Assembly (NCBI GenBank): GCA_964484715.1
Contig: CAZAFJ010000004.1
Coordinates: forward strand, 54,587 to 118,586
From: Mesolinea sp964484715
GTDB lineage: Bacteria > Chloroflexota > Anaerolineae > Anaerolineales > Anaerolineaceae
Reading direction: 5' to 3'
Length of the DNA stretch: 64,000 nucleotides
The position numbers were made by a program, and so were the translations under genes. Positions 1 through 7,887 of this stretch are shown here, one piece after another (within the stretch, counting starts at the first letter, position 1; the number at the start of each line of letters is the position of its first letter). A model generated the notes under the pieces. It worked only from the letters and a program-made list of their open reading frames with translations. It made no database searches and was not told where the DNA came from.

Positions 1-260
1 CCGGCGTTCATACCATGAAAACTAGCCATATGGCTAAAGTTCTTGCCCAAAATAACGCTAAAAGAAAGCGCGCGAAAAACCAAGCCGGCAATAAATACAA
101 GCAGGTTGATGAGCAAAAGCCCCAAGCGCATCGTTTTCAGCGTCCCCCAAAGCTCAGCAAAGTTCAGCTTGCGCCCCACCCACCAAATCGCCAGCGCGCT
201 AATAAGAAGCGGGACTGCAATACGCAGCACCCGCCCAATCGGTTCACGCCAATTTTTCAC
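1..260 (-). CDS. Flippase-like (LPG synthase TM / UPF0104 family) membrane protein, N-terminal part
   Basis: The reverse strand has an open frame from a GTG at 258-260 to the window edge, giving about 86 residues; the rest lies outside. It starts with a short basic stretch (VKNWREPIGRVLR), then a membrane helix at residues about 12-28, the segment WWVGRKLNFAELW, and a second helix at about 50-68. Helix, then a short loop with a 'W..L' motif, then helix is typical of the N terminus of the lysylphosphatidylglycerol synthase TM/flippase-like family (PF03706), which are multi-spanning inner-membrane proteins. The GTG overlaps the lepA stop codon (TAGTG), so the gene is translationally coupled to lepA. 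Family assignment rests on pattern recognition of a fragment, so substrate and role cannot be said. Confidence 0.65.
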   Translation of the reverse strand, partial: MKNWREPIGRVLRIAVPLLISALAIWWVGRKLNFAELWGTLKTMRLGLLLINLLVFIAGLVFRALSFSVILGKNFSHMASFHGMNA

Positions 261-2053
261 TAGTTGTCCAAGCGCAGAATCGCCATAAAGGCTTCCTGTG
301 GCAATTCCACACTGCCCACCATCTTCATGCGCTTTTTACCTTTCTTTTGCTTTTCCAATAGTTTCTTTTTACGGGTGATGTCACCGCCATAACACTTCGC
401 CAGAACGTCCTTGCGCAATGCCTTGACGTTAGCGCGCGAAATGACCCGCCCTTCAGAATAAGCCTGAATCGGGATGGTGAACATTTGCCGTGGAATGATG
501 TCTTTCAGCTTCGAGACCAAAGCCTGGCCTTTGTGATAAGCATCCTGCTTATGCACAATCGCGGTCAGCGCGTCCACCGGCTCTTCGTTCAACAAAATTT
601 CCAGCTTCACCAAATGTCCGGCGCGGTATTCCAGGAATTGGTAGTCCATCGAGGCATAACCGCGCGTGTTGGACTTTAAGAGATCAAAAAAGTCAACAAT
701 GATTTCCGAAAGTGGGATTTCATAGTTGAGTTGCACGCGGTTAGCGGCCGGATACTCCTGGCTTACAAAGATACCGCGGCGTTTCTTAATCATCTCCATC
801 ACCACGCCATAATAGTCGGTGGGTGTAAAGATTTCAAGGTTCATCCAGGGTTCAAAGATTTCCTTCACCTGGCCCATGTCGGGCAAATCAGCGGGCGTGT
901 CGATGATAATCGTCTTACCGTCGACCAAATCCACCTTATATTCCACCGATGGCGCAGTAAAGACCACATTCAGGTCATATTCGCGTTCGATGCGTTCCTG
1001 GATAATCTCCATATGGAAGAGTCCCAAAAAGCCACATCTAAAGCCAAAGTTCAAGGCTTCGGAGCTTTCCGGTTCAAAGGTCAGCGAGGCGTCATTCAAT
1101 TGAAGTTTTTCCAGCGCGTCCTTCAGGTTACCATAATCGTCACCGTCGGCAGGATAAACCCCGGCAAAAACCATCGGCTTGGCGTGTTTATAGCCCGGCA
1201 AAGGCGCTTCAGCGGGTTTGGTGGCGTTGGTAATCGTATCACCCACACGGCACTCGCTCACCGTCTTAAGACCGGTGGCAATATAGCCCACATCGCCAGC
1301 TTCCAGGCGACCGGTCGGCACCAGTCCCGGCGCAAAAACGCCTACTTCAACCGGGGTCACCTTCACGCCATTCGCCATCATCAGAATGCGGTCACTGGCG
1401 TTCACCACGCCGTCAAAAATACGCGCGTAAGCGATCACGCCCTTGTAACTATCGTAATGCGAGTCAAAAATGAGCGCGCGCAGCGGTTTTTCTTTGTCGA
1501 TGGTGGGTGGCGGAACGCGCCTGGCAACAGCCTCAAGCACTCGGTCCACGCCTAAACCGGTTTTGGCGCTGATGGCGATAATTTCCTCTTCATCAACACC
1601 CAAAAGCTGGTTCAGGTCCTTGGTCACCGCTTCGACATCCGCCGAGGGCAGGTCAACTTTGTTGAGCACGGGGATGATCGTCAGGTTGGCGTCCAGCGCG
1701 AGGTAGAGGTTGGCGAGGGTTTGCGCTTCGATGCCCTGGGTGGCGTCAACAACGAGGATGGCGCCTTCGCAGGCATACAGCGCGCGGCTGACTTCGTAGT
1801 TAAAGTCGACGTGGCCCGGGGTGTCGATAAGGTTGAACTCGTAATCCATGCCCTGAGGATCGGTGTAAACCATGCGCACGGCGGAAGCCTTGATGGTCAC
1901 GCCCTTTTCGCGCTCAAGATCCATCGAGTCGAGCACCTGTTCGGTCATCTCGCGGTCCGAGATCGTGCCGGTCATCTGAAGCATGCGGTCGGCGAGGGTC
2001 GACTTGCCATGATCCACATGCGCGATAATACAAAAATTTCGAATTTTTTCCAT
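260..2053 (-). CDS. lepA: Elongation factor 4 (LepA), ribosome-associated GTPase
   Basis: A 597-residue protein, the normal LepA length. The N-terminal G domain shows the P-loop AHVDHGKSTL near residue 11, switch II DTPGHVDF and NKVDLPSADVE as G4. The C terminus carries the LepA-specific basic tail (GGDITRKKKLLEKQKKGKKRMK). LepA is a translational GTPase that remodels ribosomes during initiation and stress. The start MEKIRNFCIIAHVDHGK is canonical. A 183-bp AT-rich gap separates it from the divergent methyltransferase gene, and its stop overlaps the GTG of the downstream membrane protein. Confidence 0.98.
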   Translation of the reverse strand: MEKIRNFCIIAHVDHGKSTLADRMLQMTGTISDREMTEQVLDSMDLEREKGVTIKASAVRMVYTDPQGMDYEFNLIDTPGHVDFNYEVSRALYACEGAILVVDATQGIEAQTLANLYLALDANLTIIPVLNKVDLPSADVEAVTKDLNQLLGVDEEEIIAISAKTGLGVDRVLEAVARRVPPPTIDKEKPLRALIFDSHYDSYKGVIAYARIFDGVVNASDRILMMANGVKVTPVEVGVFAPGLVPTGRLEAGDVGYIATGLKTVSECRVGDTITNATKPAEAPLPGYKHAKPMVFAGVYPADGDDYGNLKDALEKLQLNDASLTFEPESSEALNFGFRCGFLGLFHMEIIQERIEREYDLNVVFTAPSVEYKVDLVDGKTIIIDTPADLPDMGQVKEIFEPWMNLEIFTPTDYYGVVMEMIKKRRGIFVSQEYPAANRVQLNYEIPLSEIIVDFFDLLKSNTRGYASMDYQFLEYRAGHLVKLEILLNEEPVDALTAIVHKQDAYHKGQALVSKLKDIIPRQMFTIPIQAYSEGRVISRANVKALRKDVLAKCYGGDITRKKKLLEKQKKGKKRMKMVGSVELPQEAFMAILRLDN

Positions 2054-2236
2054 TATGCCACTTAGTATAATCGAAATGCGTTGGAATTAATAGGGCAAAC
2101 AGGACTAAGCATTTTTGGAATTATTTGGTTATCCTTACTAATGAGCAAATAAAAGTACTTACAGGGTATAATTGATTTAATAAATAGAAGATTTGTTTTA
2201 GTCAAAATTCATTAACTTTATTTTCTTAGAGGTCAC

Positions 2237-3334
2237 ATGGCAAACGTTAATTTATCAGAAGCAAAAAGATCCCGGAATGATGAATTCTATACTCAATACA
2301 TAGACATAGAAAAAGAGGTTAATGCTTATATTGAATATAATCCGGATGTTTTTCGAGACAAGACCATTCTTCTTCCATGTGATGATCCAGAATGGAGTAA
2401 TTTCACAAGATATTTTGCTCAGAATTTTGAGCGGTTGGGCCTAAAAAAACTCATCAGCACGAGCTTTGCCACTGAAAGCAAAAATTATGAGTTTAATTAT
2501 CAACCATCACTATTTGAAACAAATAATCCAAAATTTGACGAAACCAAAACAAATGTAAAAGGCAAAATTTTCACATTATCACACGATGTCACAGGGAATA
2601 ATGTTGTTGATGTCGATGATTTGGAATGGGATTACTTAGAAGGTGATGGCGATTTTCGTCTTGCAGAAGTAACAAAGCTTCGAGATGAGGCAGATATTAT
2701 TGTAACTAACCCACCTTTTTCTTTATTTCGCGAGTTTCTCAATTGGATATTGGCGGCGAATAAAGACTTCTTAATTATCGGTAATATGAACGCAATCACC
2801 TACAAAGAAGTGTTTCCATTGATAAAAGAAAATAGAATATGGCTTGGACCAAGTATTTCAAGTGGTGACCGTGAATTTCAGGTTCCAGATGAATACCCCC
2901 TATTAGCTGCAGGTTGGCGTGTGGATGACCAAGGCAGGAAGTTCCTTAGGATTAAAGGAGTTCGTTGGTTTACCAATCTTGACCACGGCAAACGTCACCA
3001 ACCCTTGCCTTTGATGACCATGGAAGACAACCTCAAATTCAGTAAGCATAAGGAAATCCGAGGTAAAGAATCATACGATAAGTATGATAATTATGAAGCC
3101 ATCGAAGTGCCTTTTACAGATGCTATACCCAGCGATTATGATGGAGCAATGGGTGTGCCAATCAGTTTTTTAGACAAATACAGTCCAGAACAATTTACTA
3201 TTATAAGTGCTAATGATATTAGATTAAATGATAAAGTCCCTTACAAATCACATGGTTTAATAAAGGATAAAGATGGAACAATAAATGGCGTTCCAACCTA
3301 TGTAAGAATCGTAATAAAGCATCTGAAGGAATGA
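2237..3334 (+). CDS. EcoRI-type adenine-specific DNA methyltransferase
   Basis: 365 residues. The N terminus (SEAKRSRNDEFYTQY) and the LLPCDDPEWSNF segment at about 45-56 match the EcoRI methylase family (PF13651). The catalytic motif IV is NPPF at residues 158-161 in the context DIIVTNPPFSLF. Enzymes of this family transfer a methyl group from SAM to adenine N6. An AGAGGT ribosome site precedes ATG 2237. The gene is visibly more AT-rich than lepA or the prenyltransferase gene, which suggests transfer. It is followed after 4 bp by a DUF262-HNH nuclease, and its last codons contain that gene's ribosome site, so the two are coupled. No EcoRI-like endonuclease is present. The recognition sequence cannot be read from the protein. 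Confidence 0.9.
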   Translation: MANVNLSEAKRSRNDEFYTQYIDIEKEVNAYIEYNPDVFRDKTILLPCDDPEWSNFTRYFAQNFERLGLKKLISTSFATESKNYEFNYQPSLFETNNPKFDETKTNVKGKIFTLSHDVTGNNVVDVDDLEWDYLEGDGDFRLAEVTKLRDEADIIVTNPPFSLFREFLNWILAANKDFLIIGNMNAITYKEVFPLIKENRIWLGPSISSGDREFQVPDEYPLLAAGWRVDDQGRKFLRIKGVRWFTNLDHGKRHQPLPLMTMEDNLKFSKHKEIRGKESYDKYDNYEAIEVPFTDAIPSDYDGAMGVPISFLDKYSPEQFTIISANDIRLNDKVPYKSHGLIKDKDGTINGVPTYVRIVIKHLKE

Positions 3335-3338
3335 TAAC

Positions 3339-4502
3339 ATGATCACAAATTTACGCACTGATATCACTGTCAAAGACATTTGTGAAGGCTTTGTTTACAA
3401 TGAACTTGAAGGACGAGGCTTGTTTGGCTTGGGTGGCAGACTGACCATTCAGCCTGAATACCAACGCAATTACATTTATGCCGATGGCAAAAAAGACGTC
3501 GCCGTAATCGACTCACTTCTCAAAGGTTATCCTTTGGGGCTCATTTACTTTAACAAAGTGGATGAAGATCATTTTGAGGTGCTGGACGGACAACAACGCA
3601 TCACCAGTTTTGGACGTTTTGTGAACAACAACTTTGCCATCCTGGATGAAAACGGTATGCAACAATACTTCAATGGCATCGCCAAAGACAAACAAGACCG
3701 CATCCTTAACGCCAAATTGCTTATCTACGAATGTGAAGGGACTGAAAGCGAAATCAAGGAATGGTTCAAAACTGTCAACATTGCTGGCGTACCGCTCAAC
3801 GAACAAGAGTTGCTCAATGCGGTTTATTCTGGTCCTTTTGTTACCCTGGCTAAAGAAGAATTCAGCAACAGTCAAAACGCCAATGTGCAAAAATGGAGCG
3901 CTTACATCCGCGGCACCGTTAATCGACAGGACTTTTTGGAGCGCGCTTTGGATTGGGTTAGCAAAGGAAACATTGGCGACTATATGAGCCGTCATCGCTA
4001 CGACACCAATATTAATGAGCTTAAAACCTACTTCAATACCGTTATCAATTGGGTCTCTGGTGTTTTTGACGATGTCTTGCCTGAGATGCGTGGGTTGGAA
4101 TGGGGCAGGCTTTATGAAACCTACTACAAGCAACCTTACAACCCAAAGAAAGTCTCAGAAGAAGTGCAAAAGCTTTATGCTGATCCTTATGTCACCAGTC
4201 GTAAAGGTATTTTTGAATATGTTTTAGGCGGTTGCGTTGATGAAAAACTTTTGGCAATTCGTGTTTTCGACGACGCTACTAAAAAGATCGTCTATGCCCA
4301 ACAGACCACAAAAGCTGAAAAGAAAGGCGAGTCTAATTGCCCCTTATGTGCCTTGGGTCATGATGCCCACAAAAACCGCATTTGGCGGTTTAACGAAATG
4401 GACGCTGACCACGTCTCGGCATGGAGCAAAGGCGGCGCAACCAACATCAGCAACTGCCAAATGCTCTGCAAAACCCACAATCGGGCTAAGGGGAATAAAT
4501 AA
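3339..4502 (+). CDS. DUF262 (GmrSD N-terminal-like) protein with C-terminal HNH nuclease domain
   Basis: 387 residues. The N-terminal half is a DUF262 domain with the IQPEYQRNYIY segment (about 37-47) and the signature DGQQR at 83-87. This ParB/sulfiredoxin-like fold acts as an NTP-dependent module in GmrSD and SspE defence proteins. The last 54 residues form an HNH nuclease: a CPLC knuckle at 334-337, Asp-His at 357-358, and CKTHN with Cys377, His380 and Asn381, so the zinc and catalytic ligands look intact. The gene is coupled to the upstream adenine methyltransferase and is followed by a strong terminator. The pair is best read as a two-gene restriction-modification or methylation-sensing defence cassette. 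That role is inferred from domains and context; whether methylated or unmethylated DNA is cut is unknown. Confidence 0.88.
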   Translation: MITNLRTDITVKDICEGFVYNELEGRGLFGLGGRLTIQPEYQRNYIYADGKKDVAVIDSLLKGYPLGLIYFNKVDEDHFEVLDGQQRITSFGRFVNNNFAILDENGMQQYFNGIAKDKQDRILNAKLLIYECEGTESEIKEWFKTVNIAGVPLNEQELLNAVYSGPFVTLAKEEFSNSQNANVQKWSAYIRGTVNRQDFLERALDWVSKGNIGDYMSRHRYDTNINELKTYFNTVINWVSGVFDDVLPEMRGLEWGRLYETYYKQPYNPKKVSEEVQKLYADPYVTSRKGIFEYVLGGCVDEKLLAIRVFDDATKKIVYAQQTTKAEKKGESNCPLCALGHDAHKNRIWRFNEMDADHVSAWSKGGATNISNCQMLCKTHNRAKGNK

Positions 4503-4537
4503 TCCTTTTTTAACTTGGCAATAGTGAAAACCAGTTC

Positions 4538-4565
4538 AACCGTGGACTCCTGTCCACGGTTTTTT
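4538..4565 (+). terminator. Rho-independent terminator of the methyltransferase-nuclease pair
   Basis: A perfect 10-bp stem (AACCGTGGAC / GTCCACGGTT) with a TCCT loop is followed by a T run, 36 bp after the nuclease stop codon. Confidence 0.92.
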
Positions 4566-5182
4566 ATTCTTGCTCTTGTCGTTTCGCCATGCGCTCCCTC
4601 GTGAAAGGCAATGATGCCTGCCAGTTCAATAGTATCTGTTCGTGGGCAGGAGACCACGAACGAACGAAAAAATTGATCAAGCCGGTGTCCCACCGTGCGT
4701 TTTTTGCCCTACGGTGAGACACCGAGGGCATCACTTGTGTTCTTGATGTTGCCGGTATTCCACCGCGCGTTAGAGGTCTAAGAAAAACCCTCTTTTGCAT
4801 GAAACAACTAATAGACCAGGTTTTCCACTTTCTTCGCCCTACGGTGAGACACCGAGGGCATCACTTGTGTTCTTGATGTTGCCGGTGTTCCACCTTGCGA
4901 CCTTATTTCAATAAGATAATCAGTAGGCGGCCCTCCTTGCGTCTTTCGCCCTACGGTGAGACACCGAGAGCATCACGATTTTTTTAGATCGCTCTTATCC
5001 CACTTTCAAAAGTTGCAATCCTTCACAGCCCTTGGCGAGACACCCAGAGGATAGAGACAATTCAGCCAGCGTCTTTCCATGCGCCCCATTATAACAACCT
5101 ACAGATCAGCCCTCGAATAAAGGCATACAAGCCTAAACAATTTCCCCCGACGAGCGAATGAAAATCATGATAAGATATTCCC
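4566..5182. other. Gene-free intergenic region with palindromic repeats
   Basis: About 620 bp between the defence pair and the prenyltransferase gene with no credible gene on either strand; short frames here have no ribosome site or family resemblance. It holds a TTCGTGG / CCACGAA hairpin near 4639-4661, the repeat family listed separately (about 4681-5050), and an AT-rich stretch with a possible TAAGAT -10 element close to the ATG at 5183. Confidence 0.7.
4681..4976. repeat. Imperfect direct repeats with short perfect palindromes (REP-like)
   Basis: Two nearly identical copies of about 60 bp lie at 4706-4765 and 4836-4894. A third, shortened copy lies at 4948-4976, and a decayed trace near 5028-5048. 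Each copy starts with GCCCT-A-CGGTG-AGA-CACCG-AGGGC, a 10-bp hairpin with one bulged A and a 3-nt loop. Each ends with a second small palindrome of the form CGGTG-N3-CACC(G), also seen alone at 4682-4695. Spacing between copies is about 130 and 112 bp, and the sequences between them are unrelated. Units that can fold on either strand resemble extragenic palindromes rather than a CRISPR array. Confidence 0.75.
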
Positions 5183-6055
5183 ATGTTTAAAGCCTTTATT
5201 CAAACCCTGCGACCGAGGCAGTGGCTCAAGAACCTGGTCATTTTTGCCGGCATCGTCTTTGACGGACAGTTGGGCAATTGGCCAGCCTTATTGCGCGTTC
5301 TGCTCGCCTTTATCCTCTTCTGCCTCGTCTCTGGCATCACCTACACCATCAACGACCTCATGGACGTGCAAGCCGACCGCGCGCACCCCAAAAAGCAACA
5401 TCGCCCCATCGCCTCTGGCGCGCTCAGCCCAAAAGCAGCGATCACCTTTGTGGTCATCCTGGGACTGATCGTCTTTCCCGCAGCCTTCCTTTTAAACCTT
5501 AGTTTCGGCTTTATCTGCCTGGGCTACACCTTGCTCATGTTAGCTTATTCACGCTGGCTCAAAAGCCTGATGATTATCGACGTGATGATCATTGCCGCTG
5601 GCTTTGTTTTGCGCATGCAGGCGGGCATCAGCGTGATTACTGTGCAACATTTTTCGCCCTGGCTTTACATTCTAACCAGTCTTTTGGCGTTGTTTTTGGG
5701 CTTTGGAAAGCGCTTTTCAGAGCTCAAAATGCTCAACGAACACGCCGGCGAGACGCGCAAAACCCTGCGTGGCTATAACCTGGAACTGCTCAACCAATAT
5801 CTGGTGATCATTCTCGGATCTATCCTGATTACCTACATGCTCTACACCTTCGCGCCCACCGCTGGCGAGCATTCTTATACGATGATGTTCACCATCCCCT
5901 TCGTTTTGTATGGCGTCTTGCGTTACCTGCAGATTTTGCACACTAAAGTGAGCGGTGCCGCGCCTGAAGAAGTTTTGCTCACCGACCGCCCCCTGCAAGC
6001 CAGCATTGTGCTTTGGGCGATTACCGTTTTTGTTATTCTTTACCTAATCCTATAG
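5183..6055 (+). CDS. UbiA-family prenyltransferase, decaprenyl-phosphate phosphoribosyltransferase-like
   Basis: 290 residues with about eight or nine hydrophobic helices. The first Asp-rich motif is NDLMDVQADRAHP at about 58-70, followed by KKQHRPIASG. This NDxxDxxxDRxHPxKxxRPIASG form is characteristic of the branch that contains mycobacterial 5-phosphoribosyl-1-diphosphate:polyprenyl-phosphate transferases, rather than of menaquinone or heme prenyltransferases. The likely reaction is transfer between a polyprenyl carrier and a phosphorylated sugar in the membrane, but the substrate is inferred from motif type only. The gene opens a cluster with mevalonate kinase (9 bp downstream) and isopentenyl phosphate kinase, so polyprenyl supply and use are linked. 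Confidence 0.85.
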   Translation: MFKAFIQTLRPRQWLKNLVIFAGIVFDGQLGNWPALLRVLLAFILFCLVSGITYTINDLMDVQADRAHPKKQHRPIASGALSPKAAITFVVILGLIVFPAAFLLNLSFGFICLGYTLLMLAYSRWLKSLMIIDVMIIAAGFVLRMQAGISVITVQHFSPWLYILTSLLALFLGFGKRFSELKMLNEHAGETRKTLRGYNLELLNQYLVIILGSILITYMLYTFAPTAGEHSYTMMFTIPFVLYGVLRYLQILHTKVSGAAPEEVLLTDRPLQASIVLWAITVFVILYLIL

Positions 6056-6064
6056 GAGCCGACC

Positions 6065-7027
6065 ATGCCAGTTACCCGCGCCAGTGCCAGCGCTAAGCTT
6101 ATCCTCCTTGGAGAACACGCCGTTGTTTATGGACATCCTGCTATCGCCATCCCTTTTAGCGATTTGCGGTTGCGCGTGACCGTGGAGCCCAATATTATGG
6201 CCAGCCCAGGGTCCTTACGCGTGATTGCCGCGGATACCGGCAAAGACCAGCTTTTTAGCGAGATGGCGAACGACGAACCAATCAAGCAGATGATTTTGCT
6301 GCTTTTAGAATTTTTAGGCGTCAAAACACCGCCAAGCTGCACTTTGCGGATTGCATCGGACATCCCTTTGGGTGCCGGATTTGGCAGCAGCGCGGCATTG
6401 GCCGTTGGCATTATGCGCGGACTTTCCGCCTTTTTGGGGCATCCCCTGAACGAAAAAGAGCTCGACACCCTCGCTTATCAAAGCGATCAATACATCCATG
6501 GACGCCTTTCAGGCATTGATACGACCGTCATCGCCTGGGAACAAGCTATTTTTTACCAACGTGGACGCAGTGTTTCACATTTACGCCCGCTCAATTCACT
6601 GGCATTTGTTGTTGCCGATAGTGGCGAACGCACCCCAACCGCGGAGAGTATCGCCTATCTCGCCAACCGCTTGGAAAATGAGAGCGTTTATGTGAAGGGC
6701 AAATTTGCTGACATCGAAAAGCAAGTGAACATCGCCAAACGCGCTATGAGCATTGGCGACCGCTATATGCTGGGCGACGCCATGAACGCCAACCAAACCC
6801 TCTTGGCTGATTTGGGTTTGTCTTGCCCTAAGCTGGGTTACTTGGTGAATGCCGCTCGACGCGCTGGCGCTTTAGGCGCTAAACTGACCGGCGGTGGCCA
6901 GGGAGGTGCGATGATCGCGCTGGCAGAAGTCGACCATATCGACGCCGTCGCATCAGCTTTGCATGAAGCTGGTGCAACAGCCGTGTGGAAAACGCAGTTA
7001 CCCGCCTCGCAAATTATGGCTGTCTAG
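6065..7027 (+). CDS. mvk: Mevalonate kinase
   Basis: 320 residues of the GHMP kinase superfamily. Motif 1 is KLILLGEHAVVYGHPAIA near the N terminus. The ATP-binding glycine/serine loop is PLGAGFGSSAALAVG at about 100-114, and the C-terminal motif is KLTGGGQGGAM at about 278-288. HAVVYG and the GLSGIDTT-like segment (RLSGIDTTVIAW) fit mevalonate kinase rather than phosphomevalonate or homoserine kinase. It phosphorylates mevalonate with ATP in the cytoplasm. An AGGAG site precedes ATG 6065. It sits 9 bp after the prenyltransferase gene and 32 bp before isopentenyl phosphate kinase, so the three probably form one transcript. Confidence 0.94.
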   Translation: MPVTRASASAKLILLGEHAVVYGHPAIAIPFSDLRLRVTVEPNIMASPGSLRVIAADTGKDQLFSEMANDEPIKQMILLLLEFLGVKTPPSCTLRIASDIPLGAGFGSSAALAVGIMRGLSAFLGHPLNEKELDTLAYQSDQYIHGRLSGIDTTVIAWEQAIFYQRGRSVSHLRPLNSLAFVVADSGERTPTAESIAYLANRLENESVYVKGKFADIEKQVNIAKRAMSIGDRYMLGDAMNANQTLLADLGLSCPKLGYLVNAARRAGALGAKLTGGGQGGAMIALAEVDHIDAVASALHEAGATAVWKTQLPASQIMAV

Positions 7028-7059
7028 CTATATATTTATTGAAACAATTTATAGGCTTT

Positions 7060-7857
7060 ATGAATAAGACATTTATTTTCATTAAATTAGGTGGTTCTTT
7101 AATCACCGATAAAGACCATGAAAACCACGCCAAGCGTGAGCTCATTTGTGGCTTGTTGGTATCCTTAAAAGCTTATTTGGACGCTAACCCAGAAACGCGT
7201 GTTTTATTGGGCCATGGTTCCGGCTCCTTTGGTCATGCCGCTGCTGCCAAACACCAAACCCGGACCGGTGTGTCAGGCAGTGATGGCTGGCTTGGCTACC
7301 AAGCCGTTTGGCGCGCGGCACGTGAACTGCACAATATCGTGCTTGAGTTAGGCTTGGAGGCCGGCCTGCCGCTCATCTCGTTCCCACCATCAGCAATGAT
7401 CAGCGCCAGTCAAGGGCAGGTTGCCATCTGGAACCTCGAACCTATCGCCGTTGCGCTCGAAAATGGGCTCATCCCGGTCATCTATGGTGATGTTGTTGTA
7501 GATGAAGTTCTGGGTGGCACGATTATGAGTACTGAAGACCTTTTAGTCGAATTAGCTGCCAGTTTTCAACCGGACCTGGTCCTGTTGGCCGGTAAAGAAG
7601 CTGGGGTCTATACCGACTTTCCAGACTGTCAAACGCTCATTCCGCATCTGAGCGCAGACAGCCCCCTTTCTGAAGCGCTTCAAGGGTCCAGCAGCATCGA
7701 TGTCACCGGTGGGATGCGCGAGAAAGTCTTGCTCATGCAAAGGCTATGCGCATTAAGTCCTCAAACCAAGGTGCGTATTTTCAGCGCGCAAGAACCATCA
7801 AATTTATTAAAAGCACTCCATGGCGAACCACTTGGAACGCTCATCACCCATCAATAA
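7060..7857 (+). CDS. ipk: Isopentenyl phosphate kinase
   Basis: 265 residues from the ATG at 7060 (MNKTFIFIKLGGSLITDK). An upstream in-frame start at 6985 would add 25 residues unlike the family and overlap mvk. It belongs to the amino acid kinase fold: Lys9 in KLGGSLIT, the glycine loop GHGSGSFGH at about 51-59 with the IPK-specific catalytic His, and the C-terminal DVTGGMREK at about 215-223. The enzyme converts isopentenyl phosphate to isopentenyl diphosphate with ATP. Its presence next to mevalonate kinase points to the alternative mevalonate route, in which mevalonate phosphate is decarboxylated before the second phosphorylation. That route is known for archaea and described for Chloroflexi such as Roseiflexus. 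Confidence 0.93.
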   Translation: MNKTFIFIKLGGSLITDKDHENHAKRELICGLLVSLKAYLDANPETRVLLGHGSGSFGHAAAAKHQTRTGVSGSDGWLGYQAVWRAARELHNIVLELGLEAGLPLISFPPSAMISASQGQVAIWNLEPIAVALENGLIPVIYGDVVVDEVLGGTIMSTEDLLVELAASFQPDLVLLAGKEAGVYTDFPDCQTLIPHLSADSPLSEALQGSSSIDVTGGMREKVLLMQRLCALSPQTKVRIFSAQEPSNLLKALHGEPLGTLITHQ

Positions 7858-7887
7858 TGAGGTTATTTTTTGTAAAAGGATGAACAT

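Noticed and set aside
731..1555. 274-residue plus-strand frame opposite lepA
   Set aside because: Antisense shadow of a fully conserved lepA; composition (His/Arg-rich) is typical of reverse translation.
4358..4800. Minus-strand open frames over the nuclease 3' end and repeat region
   Set aside because: They cross a terminator and palindromic repeats, have no ribosome site and resemble no family.
4681..4976. Possible CRISPR array
   Set aside because: Only three uneven copies, unit length and spacing vary (about 130 and 112 bp), the units are mostly palindrome, and no cas genes are present.
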